Notes: generated from the sequence alone by a model not told the origin. Numbered from the stretch's first letter, positions 44,055 through 56,180 are shown. The stretch: DNA of 64,000 nt from Ridgeia piscesae (GCA_025642075.2 JAODUO010000117.1:390001-454000); one strand, 5' to 3'. Numbers and translations: made by a program.

Positions 44055-45995
44055 AGGAACTCAAGGCGACAGCTGCTGAGATGGGGCGGACCACTCTCAA
44101 GGCAGTGATCGACCTGGTTGAGGTCAGTCAACTGGAACATCGTGTTGTCGAGGAGTGTAGGGCCTTATTCAACTCCAACGGCACATACAGGAAGAGGCAA
44201 AAGAGCAAGCTCGTCCTAGAGCTCTCTGTAATCTGTAGATCTGCAGGAACCCTTCATCACTGTCGTCGACATGGGTATGATTTGGAGGATGGCAACTCCA
44301 TCAGTAGAAGATTGGCAGACGCAAGTTGGCACCCCATACAAGTGGTCGGTCTACGTCCACAAGGTGCCATCCATTATCTGACACCGCCATGGCTATGCTG
44401 ACCGTATCATCTATGTGGATGACCCGTACGACGCAGCATACTCGACTAAAGATGAAGAGCAATACCTACGGGTACATGGCAAAGCACATGTTCCCAATAC
44501 CTATATAAGCCCTATGAAATTGGCCGACTCCGGTCCCCTGTGCCAGAGCGTTCAAAACGCTGCTCTGTAGCGTCAGCAACAAAGGGTGACTGCAAAAACT
44601 GATATGCAGCTACCTGGCTGACCTTGCACGGAGTGTTGATGCAGAGATTATCTACTCTGTGTTGGCTCCCACTGCACCAACTTGTCAGCCTAGCAACCGA
44701 TGCAAAACTACAACTTTGACCATTCTTAGGCTGCCACTGTCCTCTTCTCCGCTTAATAATAATTATGATGATGGTGGTGACTTCTTATGCGCCAATATCA
44801 TCGAAGATCGACATCAGTGGCGCAACAAAACCAAGAGATTAACCAATCTCGTAATCGTGTAACAATGTGCAAGTCGTCGACGGATGGATGAAGGTGCTAC
44901 GAATCTCAGGAGGATAGGCAGCTTTAAAGAGATAGGTTTTTAGATGCCAGCAGAATGAAACTATATTTCCTTCTAATTTAACACTAGCAGGAAGTGAATT
45001 CCACTGAGTTGGTGCGGCAACAGAGAAAGCTCGGGTTCCAGCTTTCGTTTTCACCTGAGGAATGTAAAGAGGGTTATATAGTTACTACCGATTGATGGTA
45101 GCTGTCTGGAATTTCTTGTTGGAACGAGCATAGAATTCAGATATGCTGGTTGTGTTGATGAGAGGGCTTAATAAGCTATAGTAGCCAATGCAATGATTTC
45201 AGAAGCGGCACTGAACGAGAAAAAACGATGAGAACCCATGACTATCTTTACCAAACACATTTGGACACGTTGAAGTTTTTTAGCCTGACTTGCGAAGTTC
45301 CGCGCGAGCCAGACTACAGTGGCTGTGTTGTCACTGATACCGCTGATACCGATGCCTATGTCGCGGCAGCGGTCATCTCCCAGCAGCTGCCCGGCATGCT
45401 CAATATCAAGAGAAAGCAGGAGACGGTCGTCTGCCATGACCTGGTAACTGACGAGATGGCAGAATGTATTGTGCAGCTACATTATATGACCGGCTATGAT
45501 CCCAAACTAAGGCTTCTATGGCCAGAGTAAGAGGTCGGCGTATGGTCAGGTGGCGAAGAGCCATATAGCGCGACGGCAGCTCTCGCGGTGGGGAGAGAGC
45601 CTTGACTTTGAGGAGGAGGTGGTAGAGCAGCTCTTCGAGTTCACACGACATGTCACCTACGGCAACAGCAAGAGTATGCACCGTAGCTGAGGCCCGTGCC
45701 GCGAATTGGAAGAGAATGAAAAACAACTCATAAATCCGTCTCCAGCCAGGTGCAGATAGCCCACGCCAACACTGCTTCCGCACCAACTATTTACTACTTG
45801 GCGTATCTAGTGCGCCACGCGTCCCTGAAGCACCACCCCTCGACACTCGAATATAGCTGGGAGCAGATATGTGGCCACTGTCGCCCTGACCGCCACTTGC
45901 AACCTGCTCTCCCGACGCATCTACATGCACCAGGGCCAGCTGAATAGAGCGAGGAAGATGAGAGCGAGAATTGTGGTAAGGAAGAGGGAGATGAT
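44055..45995 (+). pseudogene. Decayed transposon-type ORF with PIN/FEN-like motifs
   Basis: Pieces in shifting frames fit one protein of a family I have seen widely in invertebrate genomes. The order is: TLKAVIDLVEVSQLEHRVVE (44090), ITVVDMGMIWRMATPSVEDW (about 44260, other frame), ADRIIYVDDPYDAAYSTKDE (44396-44460), then after the LINE insertion DTDAYVAAAVISQQLPGML, IVQLHYMTGYD, and near the end YLAYLVRHASLKHHPS and an acidic tail. The TDTDAYV and TG-CD motifs recall PIN/FEN-fold nucleases. Stops and frameshifts (for example TAG at about 44734, stop at 45528) make it non-functional. Whether the family is a transposon ORF or a multicopy host gene is open. Confidence 0.6.
44754..45290 (-). mobile_element. 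5'-truncated LINE 3' end (L2/CR1/jockey-like)
   Basis: The minus strand encodes the C-terminus of a non-LTR retrotransposon reverse transcriptase protein: KKLQRVQMCLVKIV near 45270, then VKTKAGTRAFSVAAPTQWN (45051-44995) and LKTYLFKAAYPPE. A 3' UTR with paired gcgcc-type motifs and a tail of ATT/ATG triplets (44754-44780) follows. There are internal stops. It sits inside the plus-strand decayed ORF, splitting SA (44750) from the continuation near 45290, so it inserted after that ORF arrived. Confidence 0.75.
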
Positions 45996-46374
45996 GATGT
46001 ACGGAGGAGGAGGGGGATTCATTGGAATATAATGGGGCAGAATGTCATATTGGTTCATCGGTTACAATGGCATAACAATATCTAGCATAACATGAAAACA
46101 TAATTGTGTTTTAATTGTTATGAAACTTGTACTTTTCGGCTATTTAGTTTAGACAGACGGCCAAATGGTACCAGGTTCGGGGTAAAGTTATTTTACCGAA
46201 TTGCGATTCTAGATCCTACTAAACAGCTCCTGCTCAACCTAGCTGGACCTCTTCACTAGAGGTTACCGAAGCTGGAGCCAGTTCACTAACACCGAAAATG
46301 TCAGGCATTCCACCAAAAACAAGGGTAAACTAATTTACCAGCCGGCGAAACTAGATTTCCTGAAAACAGCTTCA

Positions 46375-46421
<47 letters not shown>

Positions 46422-48237
46422 TGAGTATTGTTTCGTGCAAGGCGAGATTGCTACACCAATGCCAGCGTCGAGGAAACTATGCTATTTGCTATTGTGTTTG
46501 GGGCCTACTGCCAGGAAGCTCTACTCTGCCTCTCTTAAAACTAGAACCCGTCTTCTTCCCTGTGGAATCCACATAGAAACCAGTGGAAATGTGTCATCAT
46601 GCAACGAAAGGTCTACTTCAAATATAAGCTGCCAATACGAGAAGAGTAGAGCATGAATGGAGACGTGCAAGCCTCACGCTCACCCAGCATCTAGCTCCTG
46701 TATCAGTGCACGGAGATCTGCAGGTCAAGAATAAGACTTATCTGAGTAATGCGACCTTCAAGTATCTATCGATCCATTGCAAATATACGGCATTTTTTTT
46801 ACCAGAGACCGTCAATGGAGTAGAGACTCCGCCCCGCTTCTTTGTCAGGCGGAAGACGGAATACGCATTGTTACGTGAATTGGTGGCCGTTAATTTATGT
46901 AAAAAGTCTAGAGTTTAGTCTGTTTTATCAGTATGCTTCATCTATAAATACGAGAAAATACATATACAGTGTACACATACACGCACGCACACACGCACGC
47001 ACGCACGCACGATGCAAACCTGTTAAATCAGGACACGGTGGTCCGTACTGTATCAGACAGAAACCAACATGTGCATGATATGATCTATATACATATTATA
47101 ATATATATATATATATATATATAATATATGTGTATAATATATGTATATAATATTAATATATATATATATAATTTATATATATATAATAATTATTATGTGT
47201 GTGTATGATCTTATGACAACACAATAAAATTTAATAATCAATGCGTTTGCCCCTATTATAAACAAAGCAAAAGAAAACAAAACAATATGCTACATGTAAC
47301 TTCTCGTTGCGCACATTTTATATCAACCCTCACTATTATAACTAGTACAGAGAATCAAATGAAATAATGACAACTGCTATCTGATAAAAAAAATTGTCCC
47401 GATATTCTTCAAATGTTGACGATATGACACTCTGCGGACATATCAATAAATTCACTCACATGAGACATATATACCTCACAATGACATATCATAGATCTTG
47501 ACATAAGCTTATAATACGCCAATATAGTATCACATTTTCATTCAAAACAATACTACCATAACATTCTATGCATATTATGTATGTTAGAGTATAATAGCGA
47601 GTATACAAAATTTAATGGTTACATGTTACAACGAAATGTGTTACAAGTATTCTGTAACAAAATGCCATATTTATTTATATTTAAAAAAATGATATACTGC
47701 ATACTGCTTAAATATGCCATATTTATACTTAGACACCCTGTACAGAAAAGAACACTTTACTGTGTTCCCCAAGAATTATGTTGTTGAGATCAATTCTGTA
47801 TTCGATTTGTCAAACACCGTTACCAGCGCCGATCCCATGTTACTGAGATACTCCAAAACATACAGTACATCACTCCAGGATAAAAGTAAATTAGTAGCAG
47901 TGGGCAGTTGACGCCTTTAAGGTTCAACTTGCCAACCTATTCATATAGGCTCTTAACCAATTTCTTGCTTTAAGCTCTCCCTGTACATATTCTCACCCTA
48001 ACTTTTCTTGTTTTATCTCTTTCTTCTTTTTGCTCTACCCCTTGGAAATGATGTCCAGCCTGTTGAACGTGGTCAGTGTCTGTGGTAGAAGTAGAAAGCT
48101 GAGACAACTAAAATTCCATTTACGCATGGGAACAAAACAATGCCACTGTATACTTCTTGATCAGAACAGCATATACTCAGCCCCATATACTGAACATTTG
48201 CTATTGAATGGGAATAAGTTTGTTGAAAAAAATCAAG
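45996..48237. other. No recognisable gene; AT microsatellites
   Basis: This stretch contains (AT)n at 46379-46419, a GCAC run at 46980-47010 and AT-rich repeats at 47098-47185. Open frames such as 46435-46656 and 46706-46918 have no family signature. The part nearest 48237 is probably 3' UTR of TMEM42; a minus-strand AATAAA lies at 47675-47670. Confidence 0.45.
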
Positions 48238-49675
48238 TCACAACGACTTTTTCTCTGCTTCTCTACATTTCTCTTTGGCCATTCCTCTGTGTATGAGGAC
48301 AAGTCCAGTGATTGTGAGGGACGAACCGATCCACCACAGGAGAGAAAGAGATTCATGGAAGAAGCCCCAGCCGATGACAGCCTACAATGAAAGATCAAAC
48401 AGATGCAGAAACTTAATAAAAGGGCACACATTCAGTATGACAATTTACTTCTTACCACATAGACACATTCCAGACAAAAACATGTATTTAATGTCTTGAT
48501 ACAGACACTCTTCCCAAACAACATAGTGATATTACTCTCTACATTGCAGTTATTACTTGTTTAAATGCACTTAACACATAGGTCGTGGCATGCACATACA
48601 ATATAGCTTGTTGACTATTTGAGATTTCAACATATATACATATTTTAAGTATTAGCAAAATGTGCTACATCAAATATTAGTATTTTGGAACTTCAACAAT
48701 ACCATATCCAACATAATGACAATGTTGACGCTAAGTACTAAAATTTAATGTTTAATTAAACAAAATATTTAACCAGATTGCCATAAAAACTTCACACATC
48801 AGATGGCATGTGAACTTGGAAGACTTTTAGGCCAAACAAGAGGATAACAATGTTCCACCTCCTTCTACTTTCCTCTTTTAACTGAGAATGTTTTGTTTTA
48901 TGCTAATAGGCATTTACAGAATGAGGTCCAAGCTCAGTGAATCAACAGGACTCAAAATAAAATATAGAATGGTTAACCATGCAAAAACAACCATGCATAG
49001 TCTACCCCCATGGTTGAATTACATATACTGACCGTGAAGAAGAAATTTGCTGCAGTGTTTGTAACAGTTGCTTCAAGAGATGAGGAGCACGTCTGTAATG
49101 ACTTCACAAATACGGTCCACATCAAAGCATTGAAGAGAAATATCAAGCCAAAGAATGTGAATCGAACATAAACCAACATCTGAAAATAAATAATAGTGAC
49201 TACATTTACAGCCATGTCTTGGATCATGGGTGGTATGAGCTAGATTAGTATTAATCAGAAAGTGAAATGTAATGATCTGTAAGAAAATATATGCAATATT
49301 TTTTGCATTATCATGAATGTATAATTATAGTATTATAGATCGTCAAACATTGTATATTTATATATCACAAATTATATATTTAATAGCAACAAAATACATA
49401 CTCTTAGTATACTCATAGTTTTGATTTAATAGTCACATAAGTATATTCCACAATTTAAACCATAAAAGTCAATTAACTAGCACTAAGAATAGTTTACTAC
49501 TAACCAGGTCACAGATGTGTGAAGTTGCCGTTTCCGAGGTAGTTTGTTTGTTGTCACTACCAAGCATCTGGTAACATAGGTGTAATATAATTTCGGGGGA
49601 CATGGCTAATTTTGCACATACAGATGCGAGCGCAGCACAGAAACCTGCCCCGACTGCTAACCATTGGCCAGACAT
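48238..49675 (-). CDS. TMEM42: TMEM42 orthologue (EamA-like multi-pass membrane protein)
   Basis: Three exons on the minus strand: 49675-49505 (57 codons), 49179-49033 (49 codons) and 48381-48238 (47 codons plus TGA), all phase 0 with GT-AG junctions (CTG|GTTAGT, TTTTCAG|ATG, ACG|GTCAGT, TTGTAG|GCT). The product is 153 residues; human TMEM42 is 159. Family hallmarks are the N-terminal AGFCAALASVCAKLA, NALMWTVFVKSLQTCSSSLE at the start of exon 2, NTAANFFFTAVIGWGFFHES across the last junction, and LLWWIGSSLTITGLVLIHR. This is half an EamA/DMT transporter fold, with about four helices. Molecular function is unknown in any species. It diverges from EMC8/9 with start codons 348 bp apart, so the two probably share a promoter. 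Confidence 0.9.
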
Positions 49676-50023
49676 AGTTGAGCCACGTATGCTAATACTC
49701 TCGTTTTAATTCACCAAACAACCCAAAGTTATATTACAAGTCTAATGTTACAAGAGTTCAAAAGCACATGTTGAAAGCTGTTCCCGGCTCATCGCTATAT
49801 ACACCAGATGGCGCCACTCCAATACATTGCGTTGAAACTCATATTTTCTTAAATTAAATATGTCTTTGCATCTTATATTTAAGACCAGATAAACACACAG
49901 TTATAATGTAGAAACTCACCTGATGCAACATCATACAAGTAACGCAGGAGTGTGGCTTAAATTAATACATGCAGTTTACCCCAATGAACCTTCTGGCTGG
50001 TAGGTCAAGACAGCCTACACAAC
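49676..50023. promoter_or_regulatory. Shared divergent promoter region of TMEM42 and EMC8/9
   Basis: 348 bp separate the two opposed start codons. There is no TATA box at a fixed distance from either ATG. A CTCF/YY1-like site ccagatggcgccact lies at 49805-49819. The plus-strand leader ends acaacATGG, a good initiation context. Two further AGGTGGC motifs lie downstream, at 50565 (ggaggtggcgctag) and, on the minus strand, near 50690 (gtggtgccacctacgg). Confidence 0.55.
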
Positions 50024-53000
50024 ATGGCGGACATTACATTATCGACGACGGCTTATTGCAAACTGCTGCTTCATGCCGCAAAATATCCCCAACGTGCCAT
50101 TAATGGGGTTTTGTTGGCAGAAAAAGCGAGAAGCAAAGATTCGAAAGGGTTGAAAGTTGTTGATGCTATTCCCTTGTTCCATTTAACGTTAGGCCTAGCG
50201 CCGATGATGGAAGTCGCTCTGATGCAGGTTTGTGAAACGGGAGTGAAACCCGAAATCGTGCCCACAATGCAAACAAACAGAAACTCAGGTCGCAGTTAAC
50301 GTAATATGCTGGTTTGCAAAGAAACCATTTACAATTTTGGTACTTTTGCAGTTTAGATACGCACTTCCAAAAAAACCTGAAAACAGCTACGTACAGTAAC
50401 AGTTACTCGAACAATTTCACATGTACCTTACACCGATTGTACACTTCACTAGCGAGTTTTGCGCGTGATAAAAAATGAATAATTTTTATTGAGTTTTATC
50501 GATGAAAATATAGACGAAATTAACTCGTTTTTGCGGATAAACATTACTTTGATAGGAAACCCAGGGAGGTGGCGCTAGAGTTCACTGGGATGGATGTGCT
50601 GATATTTTAGGTTAGGTTGAATGTGCTTTTTACATCAGGTATGTGCATTTGTACATGTATGTAGCAGTCTAGCAGACATACCTAAAGTGGTGCCACCTAC
50701 GGGAAATTCCGGTGAAGATAAAATATGTGCGCAAAAATTAGGGAATTTCATGTACATTTGTATTGATAAAATACAATAATGATTTTTTTATAACAGTATA
50801 ATATATGTATATATAATTTTATATATATATATATATATATACGAATATAATATATATATATATATCAGAGTATAATATATCAGAGTATAATATATCAGAG
50901 TATAATATATATACATATAATATGTATAGCAGATGATTAAAATGTTTGAATATTTTTAATGACAAGTTGTTATTTAATCAATACAATTGTCAGAACAAAC
51001 TATTAGAGAAGTTGGTACTATAGTATATCAGCATAACACATCAGGCAAGCAGACAAAGAATAGTTCCTATGAAGACTACCATAATAAGTGAAATACAGAA
51101 ATGGTAGAAATACTGAGATGGTGCAATGATATCAAGACCTCACTCATCTTTTAAAATATGCAACCTCATTAGGGATACGCAACCTCATTAGGGACATCAA
51201 GACTACTAATGCATCACGCATCATTAGGCAAGCAGAGAAAGAATATTTCCTGATGAAGACTACCTATGGTTGTCAAAACACCATATGTCAGTTTCAAATG
51301 TATAGTACTGTAATGTGTATTCAGAGAAATCATTATTTTATGTATAGGCATATACATTTAAAGCATTTTGTTTCAGATAGATGAGTACTGCAAAAAGAAA
51401 GGTCTTGTCATCGCAGGTTATTACCAAGCCAATGAACACTTCAAAGATTCTACGTATGTGTTTTGATAAAAGTAACTTTTTTATTTTGCATGCATTTTAA
51501 ATACAGCTTTGCAAACTTGTTTTTGTTAGGTTGCATTGACAACTAAAAAATTTACAAAATTAACAATAACACCTTTTTGATATTCATTGAGAATATTTAA
51601 GAACTGTGGAAGTAATTATGAAAATAAATAAACAGACTTGTTTTGTTACAGTCCCAATGGAATCGCTTACCGGATTGCAGAACGAATTCACGATTACTAC
51701 AATGAAGCCTGCTTACTCATGGTTGGTAAAACCCTAGGCTAGCACTGGGCCTAAAATCTGTTTAGCCAATTTGGCTAAAGGTCAGAAATTTCTTTATCCA
51801 AATGAGATTTCTTTTAGCCATTTTTTAGATCAAAACATAATGTAATATTATATAGAATGCTATACATTATTCACTACAAAACACGTAATGTTTATTACCT
51901 TAAATTGACAACACGATTAGCATATCAATCATATGAAACAAACACCCTATATAATTTAAAATAACTTTTAACCATAAAAATCTTCTATAGAAGTTGAAAG
52001 ATAACATTTTATAACAAGGCCTTACAATTTAGAAAAATCTACTTTTGTTGCCATATAGGGATTCAAACAGTGCAGTGTTATAACTATTACCTATCTTAAA
52101 ACATCATTTGACTGGTCAGTAACTGATTAGTTGAATAGAATAGTTCTCCAAAGTAAACTGTAAGTGTAATACTAATAGTCTACACATCGACTGTAATACT
52201 GGCCTGGGTGACAGAGGCTATATATAAATGATAAAACATCTTTTTGACAATCATCTTTCTCTCTTTAATGTGTTCTGGTTATGATACTTGTCAAATATAC
52301 ATGAATTAGATCATCCATATATTGATATTTGGTTGAATATTTACCAGACGGCACGGATTATTTAATGGTCATGCCATGTGACTGCGCTGACACTGAGCGA
52401 TAATAGGGAACATGTCAGGTACAGCGTTGGGTACTCCACTCAAACTTGTAACTAGTGTCATCCAGCAGGTCCCCGTTGTCCTGGCAACGCAATACTTAAT
52501 TGAATTAAGCCATGGTATTGTCTATAAGTGTGGCTAAATGGAGGGATTAGCGACCTATTGTTTACCATGCTGGGCACGGCACGACGACTGGTTATTTGGG
52601 TCGGTGTGATGTGCTGTCGTTTAGGCAACTTCAACAGAACCGGGCGGTGAATAATGCAGTCATGTACTGCTGATAACGTCAATAATAATGACCAAAGTAA
52701 TGTTTCGCCAATTTGGCGAAGAGTTATTTTATTTTTGCCAAATAGCAAACCATTTCGCCTATTGCACAATTGGCGATTGACAGCGCTAGCCTAGAAACCA
52801 TCATACTGCTGCTGTAATGCGAGTCATGCAACTTATATGTGTGCTATACCACCATTTTAAATGTGCATTGTTTTTATTTATAAGCGTTTCATATATGTTA
52901 TGAATATTTCTATAAAAAACCTATACATTTAGTGTATTTAAAAAAATTCCTTTGTACATAAAATTTTATGTTAATACATATTGTATAATGGATGTAAATG

Positions 53001-53794
53001 ATATATAAATGGTTTGGCCAAATAGTGCAAATTAACGAGTGAAAATAAAATTATCAATCAATCAAATACCTTTCTCTTGTAGATTGACAATGCAAAGCTG
53101 TCTCTGGACGGTGGTCACGAGGCCCTACAGGTGTACACACGTCACGACACGAGGTGGAAGCTGCAGGAATGCAGGTCAGTGTTTGGTCTTGCTGCATCTA
53201 CATAGATCTAGTTCCCAGTCACATGCTAACAACCCTGTCCGTTTCCCAGCAGACTGAAGGGATAAGTACAAGAAATTGTCACTATCTGGTCCATTACCTG
53301 GAATTGCCCCATCAAGCCGGGGTGGTGCAAGAAGAGGAAGTTTGGTAAAAAAATAGTGTTTTGTCCCACATGTGGTCTGCAAGACTTAACGTTTGCACTG
53401 TCTGCTCTGCAGTGCTGCCAGTGGCGTATGTTTATATTTGGTAATGAGACTTACAGTTGGCCAATGGGGAACATAAATATGGCAAGAAAACTGTAATTAG
53501 TTAAGTTTTTTTACAAAGTAATTGAACATGTATGAGATTACTAACATTGTAATCAGCTACAGGTGACTAATGAACATGATACCTCCCATGTGTGGTCTAG
53601 TAGAATTCTTCCGCATGACTGACTGCTTGATTGATGTATTTTGCAGAGACCCGTTAGAAGACGGCGCAACAGACCACATCTATTCACTGATGCAAGAAAA
53701 GGCTTACCGCAAACTTGTTGACTTTGACAACCACTTAGACAATACATCACTCGACTGGAAAAACCTTGAGATTAACAGAGAACTTTCAATCTAG
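50024..53794 (+). CDS. EMC8: ER membrane protein complex subunit 8/9
   Basis: Five exons: 50024-50227, 51377-51453, 51652-51721, 53083-53174, 53647-53794 (TAG). Junction phases 0, 2, 0, 2 match and the total is 591 nt, 196 residues (human EMC8 210, EMC9 208). The protein is an MPN-fold subunit without the JAMM metal-binding motif. It sits on the cytosolic side of the EMC, which inserts tail-anchored and some multi-pass proteins into the ER membrane. Diagnostic matches: TTAYCKLLLHAAKYPQRAIN, IPLFHLTLGLAPMMEVAL, GLVIAGYYQANE, PNGIAYRIAERI and KLVDFDNHLDNTSLDW. Invertebrates usually have one gene for both vertebrate paralogues, so EMC8 stands for EMC8/9. Intron 3 begins with an unusual donor (GTTGGT), and a 1061-bp element starts 12 bases later. 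AATAAA lies at 53913. Confidence 0.95.
51734..52794. mobile_element. 1061-bp inverted-repeat element in EMC8/9 intron 3
   Basis: The left end CTAGGCTAGCACTG (51734) and the inverted right end CAGCGCTAGCCTAG (ending 52794) form terminal repeats. Matching subterminal motifs (tttagccaatttggctaaag versus ttcgccaatttggcgaagag) follow. AAACC lies directly outside both ends (51729-51733 and 52795-52799), a likely 5-bp target duplication. No transposase frame was found, so the element is non-autonomous. The superfamily is not assigned. Confidence 0.75.
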
Positions 53795-53912
53795 CAAACT
53801 GTTCACACGTATTCCTTAGGAAATGATGGCTGCTGTCTGAACAAGCTGGAGGAATTGCAATGAAGCGACTGCTTAGTCAACGATGTGTTCAAATACCATG
53901 TTCAGTCAGTGT

Positions 53913-53918
53913 AATAAA
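53913..53918 (+). terminator. Polyadenylation signal AATAAA of EMC8/9
   Basis: AATAAA lies 119 bases after the EMC8/9 stop codon, followed by a T- and TG-rich stretch (53936-53980), as expected for a cleavage site. A second AATAAA at 54769 lies inside the downstream MITE. Confidence 0.6.
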
Positions 53919-54697
53919 ACTCAATTATTTACAACATTTATATTTGGTGGACATAATTAGCCAGTATTGATGTTTGTTTGTTATCAAGAAGTAATTCCAG
54001 TGACATGAAATGACTGCAGTGAGTTGTATGTATTTGTAAAGGCATTTTGTAAATGTAGTGCTGTTTGTTTCTGCTGTATTGTCTGTTCATGAGCCATCTA
54101 TTGTGGGATGGCTATTCTTTGGCTAGGTATAGTTGTTTGTAATGTCCAAGTTGTTTCCAGTGCTCAGCAGCATTCTAGTAACTGTCTAGTCTGTATGTAT
54201 ATATTGTTGCTACAAATAACTGACAATGGTCTTGTTCAACATTATCGGCAAGCTGGGTTTTTTGTGCTGGCTTTGAGGGTGGTCACTGCCAGGGTGCTTG
54301 TCCTCAGTGATTATTTTACGTCCCAGTTGAGACGGGATTGACATTTTAATGATCTCCAGTGCACCAGGGTGGTATCATTTGGTTGGAGTTGGGATCATTC
54401 TGGTTGGCCAATTGAATTATAATTTACCGGGGTAACTATTTCTTGTCCACATTAGATGCATGACTACCAGGGTAGTCACAGTTTGTCACTAAAATAAACC
54501 ATGAAGTGTCATAAAACAGAACCTTAAGAAACAAACTTGATTGTACTTGATTAAGACCATTATTAAAATTGGTGCAAACCCTAATCTTTGAGCATTTGTA
54601 TTATTAATAGTATAATTTAGTTTATTAGAGGATGTGCCAGTTCTTTGTATAGTCAAGCCAACGTTTATTATTGGTCACTGTTTCCAATTTTAACATG

Positions 54698-55174
54698 TTA
54701 AAGCGACATTTGTGGCTTTTTATTGCATAATCAGTATAAGTTATAACTATTGTAGCGTCCTGATCGCCAATAAATGTTTTATCAAAACAGAACTGACTTT
54801 ATAATGTTAAACGTTGAATATTTATAAGAATCCCAACACTGTCACTCGAATCGCTGCGAGTGACACCCACCCTTTGACCTTTACCAACTGGGAGCCGTGC
54901 ACCTGGGCTTGGCTGGGTGTGGCGTTAGTGACGTCAACTTGTTCACATGATACTGCATCGCGTGATCATGCATTTCCTTCTGAGCTTTTAGCCACGCCTA
55001 CAACGGTTTTGAAAACGCCTCGTGGTCGATGTGTACACAGAGTTAAGCGTCTATTTTCAAACCCTAAATGGTACATGAAAACATATTTTGACTGTCTACG
55101 CTATAATAGGTATAATTTATACCGTATAACATGATTTTACAATGAAAAGCCACGAACGGACCATGTCGCTTTAA
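54698..55174. mobile_element. piggyBac-like MITE flanked by TTAA
   Basis: TTAA at 54698-54701 and at 55171-55174 flank 469 bp with inverted ends AGCGACAT and ATGTCGCT. The arms continue imperfectly for about 80 bp (tgtggctttttattgcataa against its inverse ttacaatgaaaagccac; tagcgt near the inner ends). A perfect TGACGTCA lies inside (about 54930). The open frame at 54814-55134 is not protein-like. TTAA target and short terminal repeat point to piggyBac mobilisation. Confidence 0.75.
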
Positions 55175-56100
55175 TACTGACATGATACAGCCATTTCTCA
55201 TTTATCAGCACACTATGGTTCCCAAGGTTTCTAGGTGGATAAATGAAAATGTGTGGATTGCAAAACAAAGGATAACTGAATGACCAGATGAACAAGACAT
55301 GACTACTCGGAAAATCATTGTTGTCAGCCATAATACAGTTGAAATACTTGTACAGTTCAACAATTTCATTGTACAATTTCTAGTTTCCATTTTACCAGAT
55401 CTGTGACATTTGTAAGGTTCTATTCTAATGATGTGATACTTTCGAACTATTGACTGGGTCGAGTAGACAGGATGACGGGTGTTGTGAAATGGATTGAGAA
55501 GAACTAAGAAACCGATGGCCTAGTTATGTAAGTTGATTATTACTGAGGTGACATTAAAACAAGGTTCAACCGTATTGTGAATGGTTTATGTCAGTGGAGT
55601 CAATGACATCATTTTTATTAAGGCAGTTCCGTAGTGTTGAATGTACATGTGTATTATATGAACCAACTTGGTTGAATATAAGCTGTTTCATCTAGCCATA
55701 AATTAGTAACTTACACAATTACGCATAACAATTTGTTATTTCTAAAATACTGGTGCTTTGCGAGGGAATATAGAAACAAGTGCACATGTACAAAAAGGGA
55801 GTTTTGTTGACTAGAACCAGTAACATTTCGTTTACACAGAAATATAGTAAATGTGTTGTTATGCTGCATACAACACTACCATCCATAGTATAATAAATAG
55901 CACACAGGGACATGTGACTAAAATACACAAAATAAAGTAGGACATAAAAAATGAGATAACATTAACAACAACAAAATTATTTATTCTCTTTATTTTATGT
56001 GTCACACGTTTCAGTATGAGTTTAATTTTGAATCGGTTTTCTTTCTAAATAATATCTGATAAAAAGTATCCTCATTTTTAATCGTTTTTTTATTATATCT
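55175..56100. other. No recognisable gene
   Basis: AT-rich intergenic sequence without supported exons. The phrase gataaaaagtatcctcattt / gataaaaagtattctcattt is duplicated near 56060 and 56101. Confidence 0.45.
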
Positions 56101-56180
56101 GATAAAAAGTATTCTCATTTAATTTATTTAAATTCGGTCTGAGGAGCTAAAAAGTGCTGCCACCTCACGGCGTCTGGGTA
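56101..56180 (-). repeat. Inverted dispersed copy of the tandem-unit start, with CTCF-like motif
   Basis: On the minus strand this reads ttacccagacgccgtgaggt, then ggcagcac, then a cctcagaccgaatttaaata-type block. That matches the start of tandem units A-C (29347 on), with about 100 bp missing in the middle. The CTCF-like 16-mer is at 56155-56170. The unit start is therefore a dispersed element and not unique to the array. Confidence 0.65.

Noticed and set aside
43655..44140. 161-residue minus-strand open frame
   Set aside because: It is antisense to the decayed transposon-type ORF, whose plus-strand pieces match a recognisable family.
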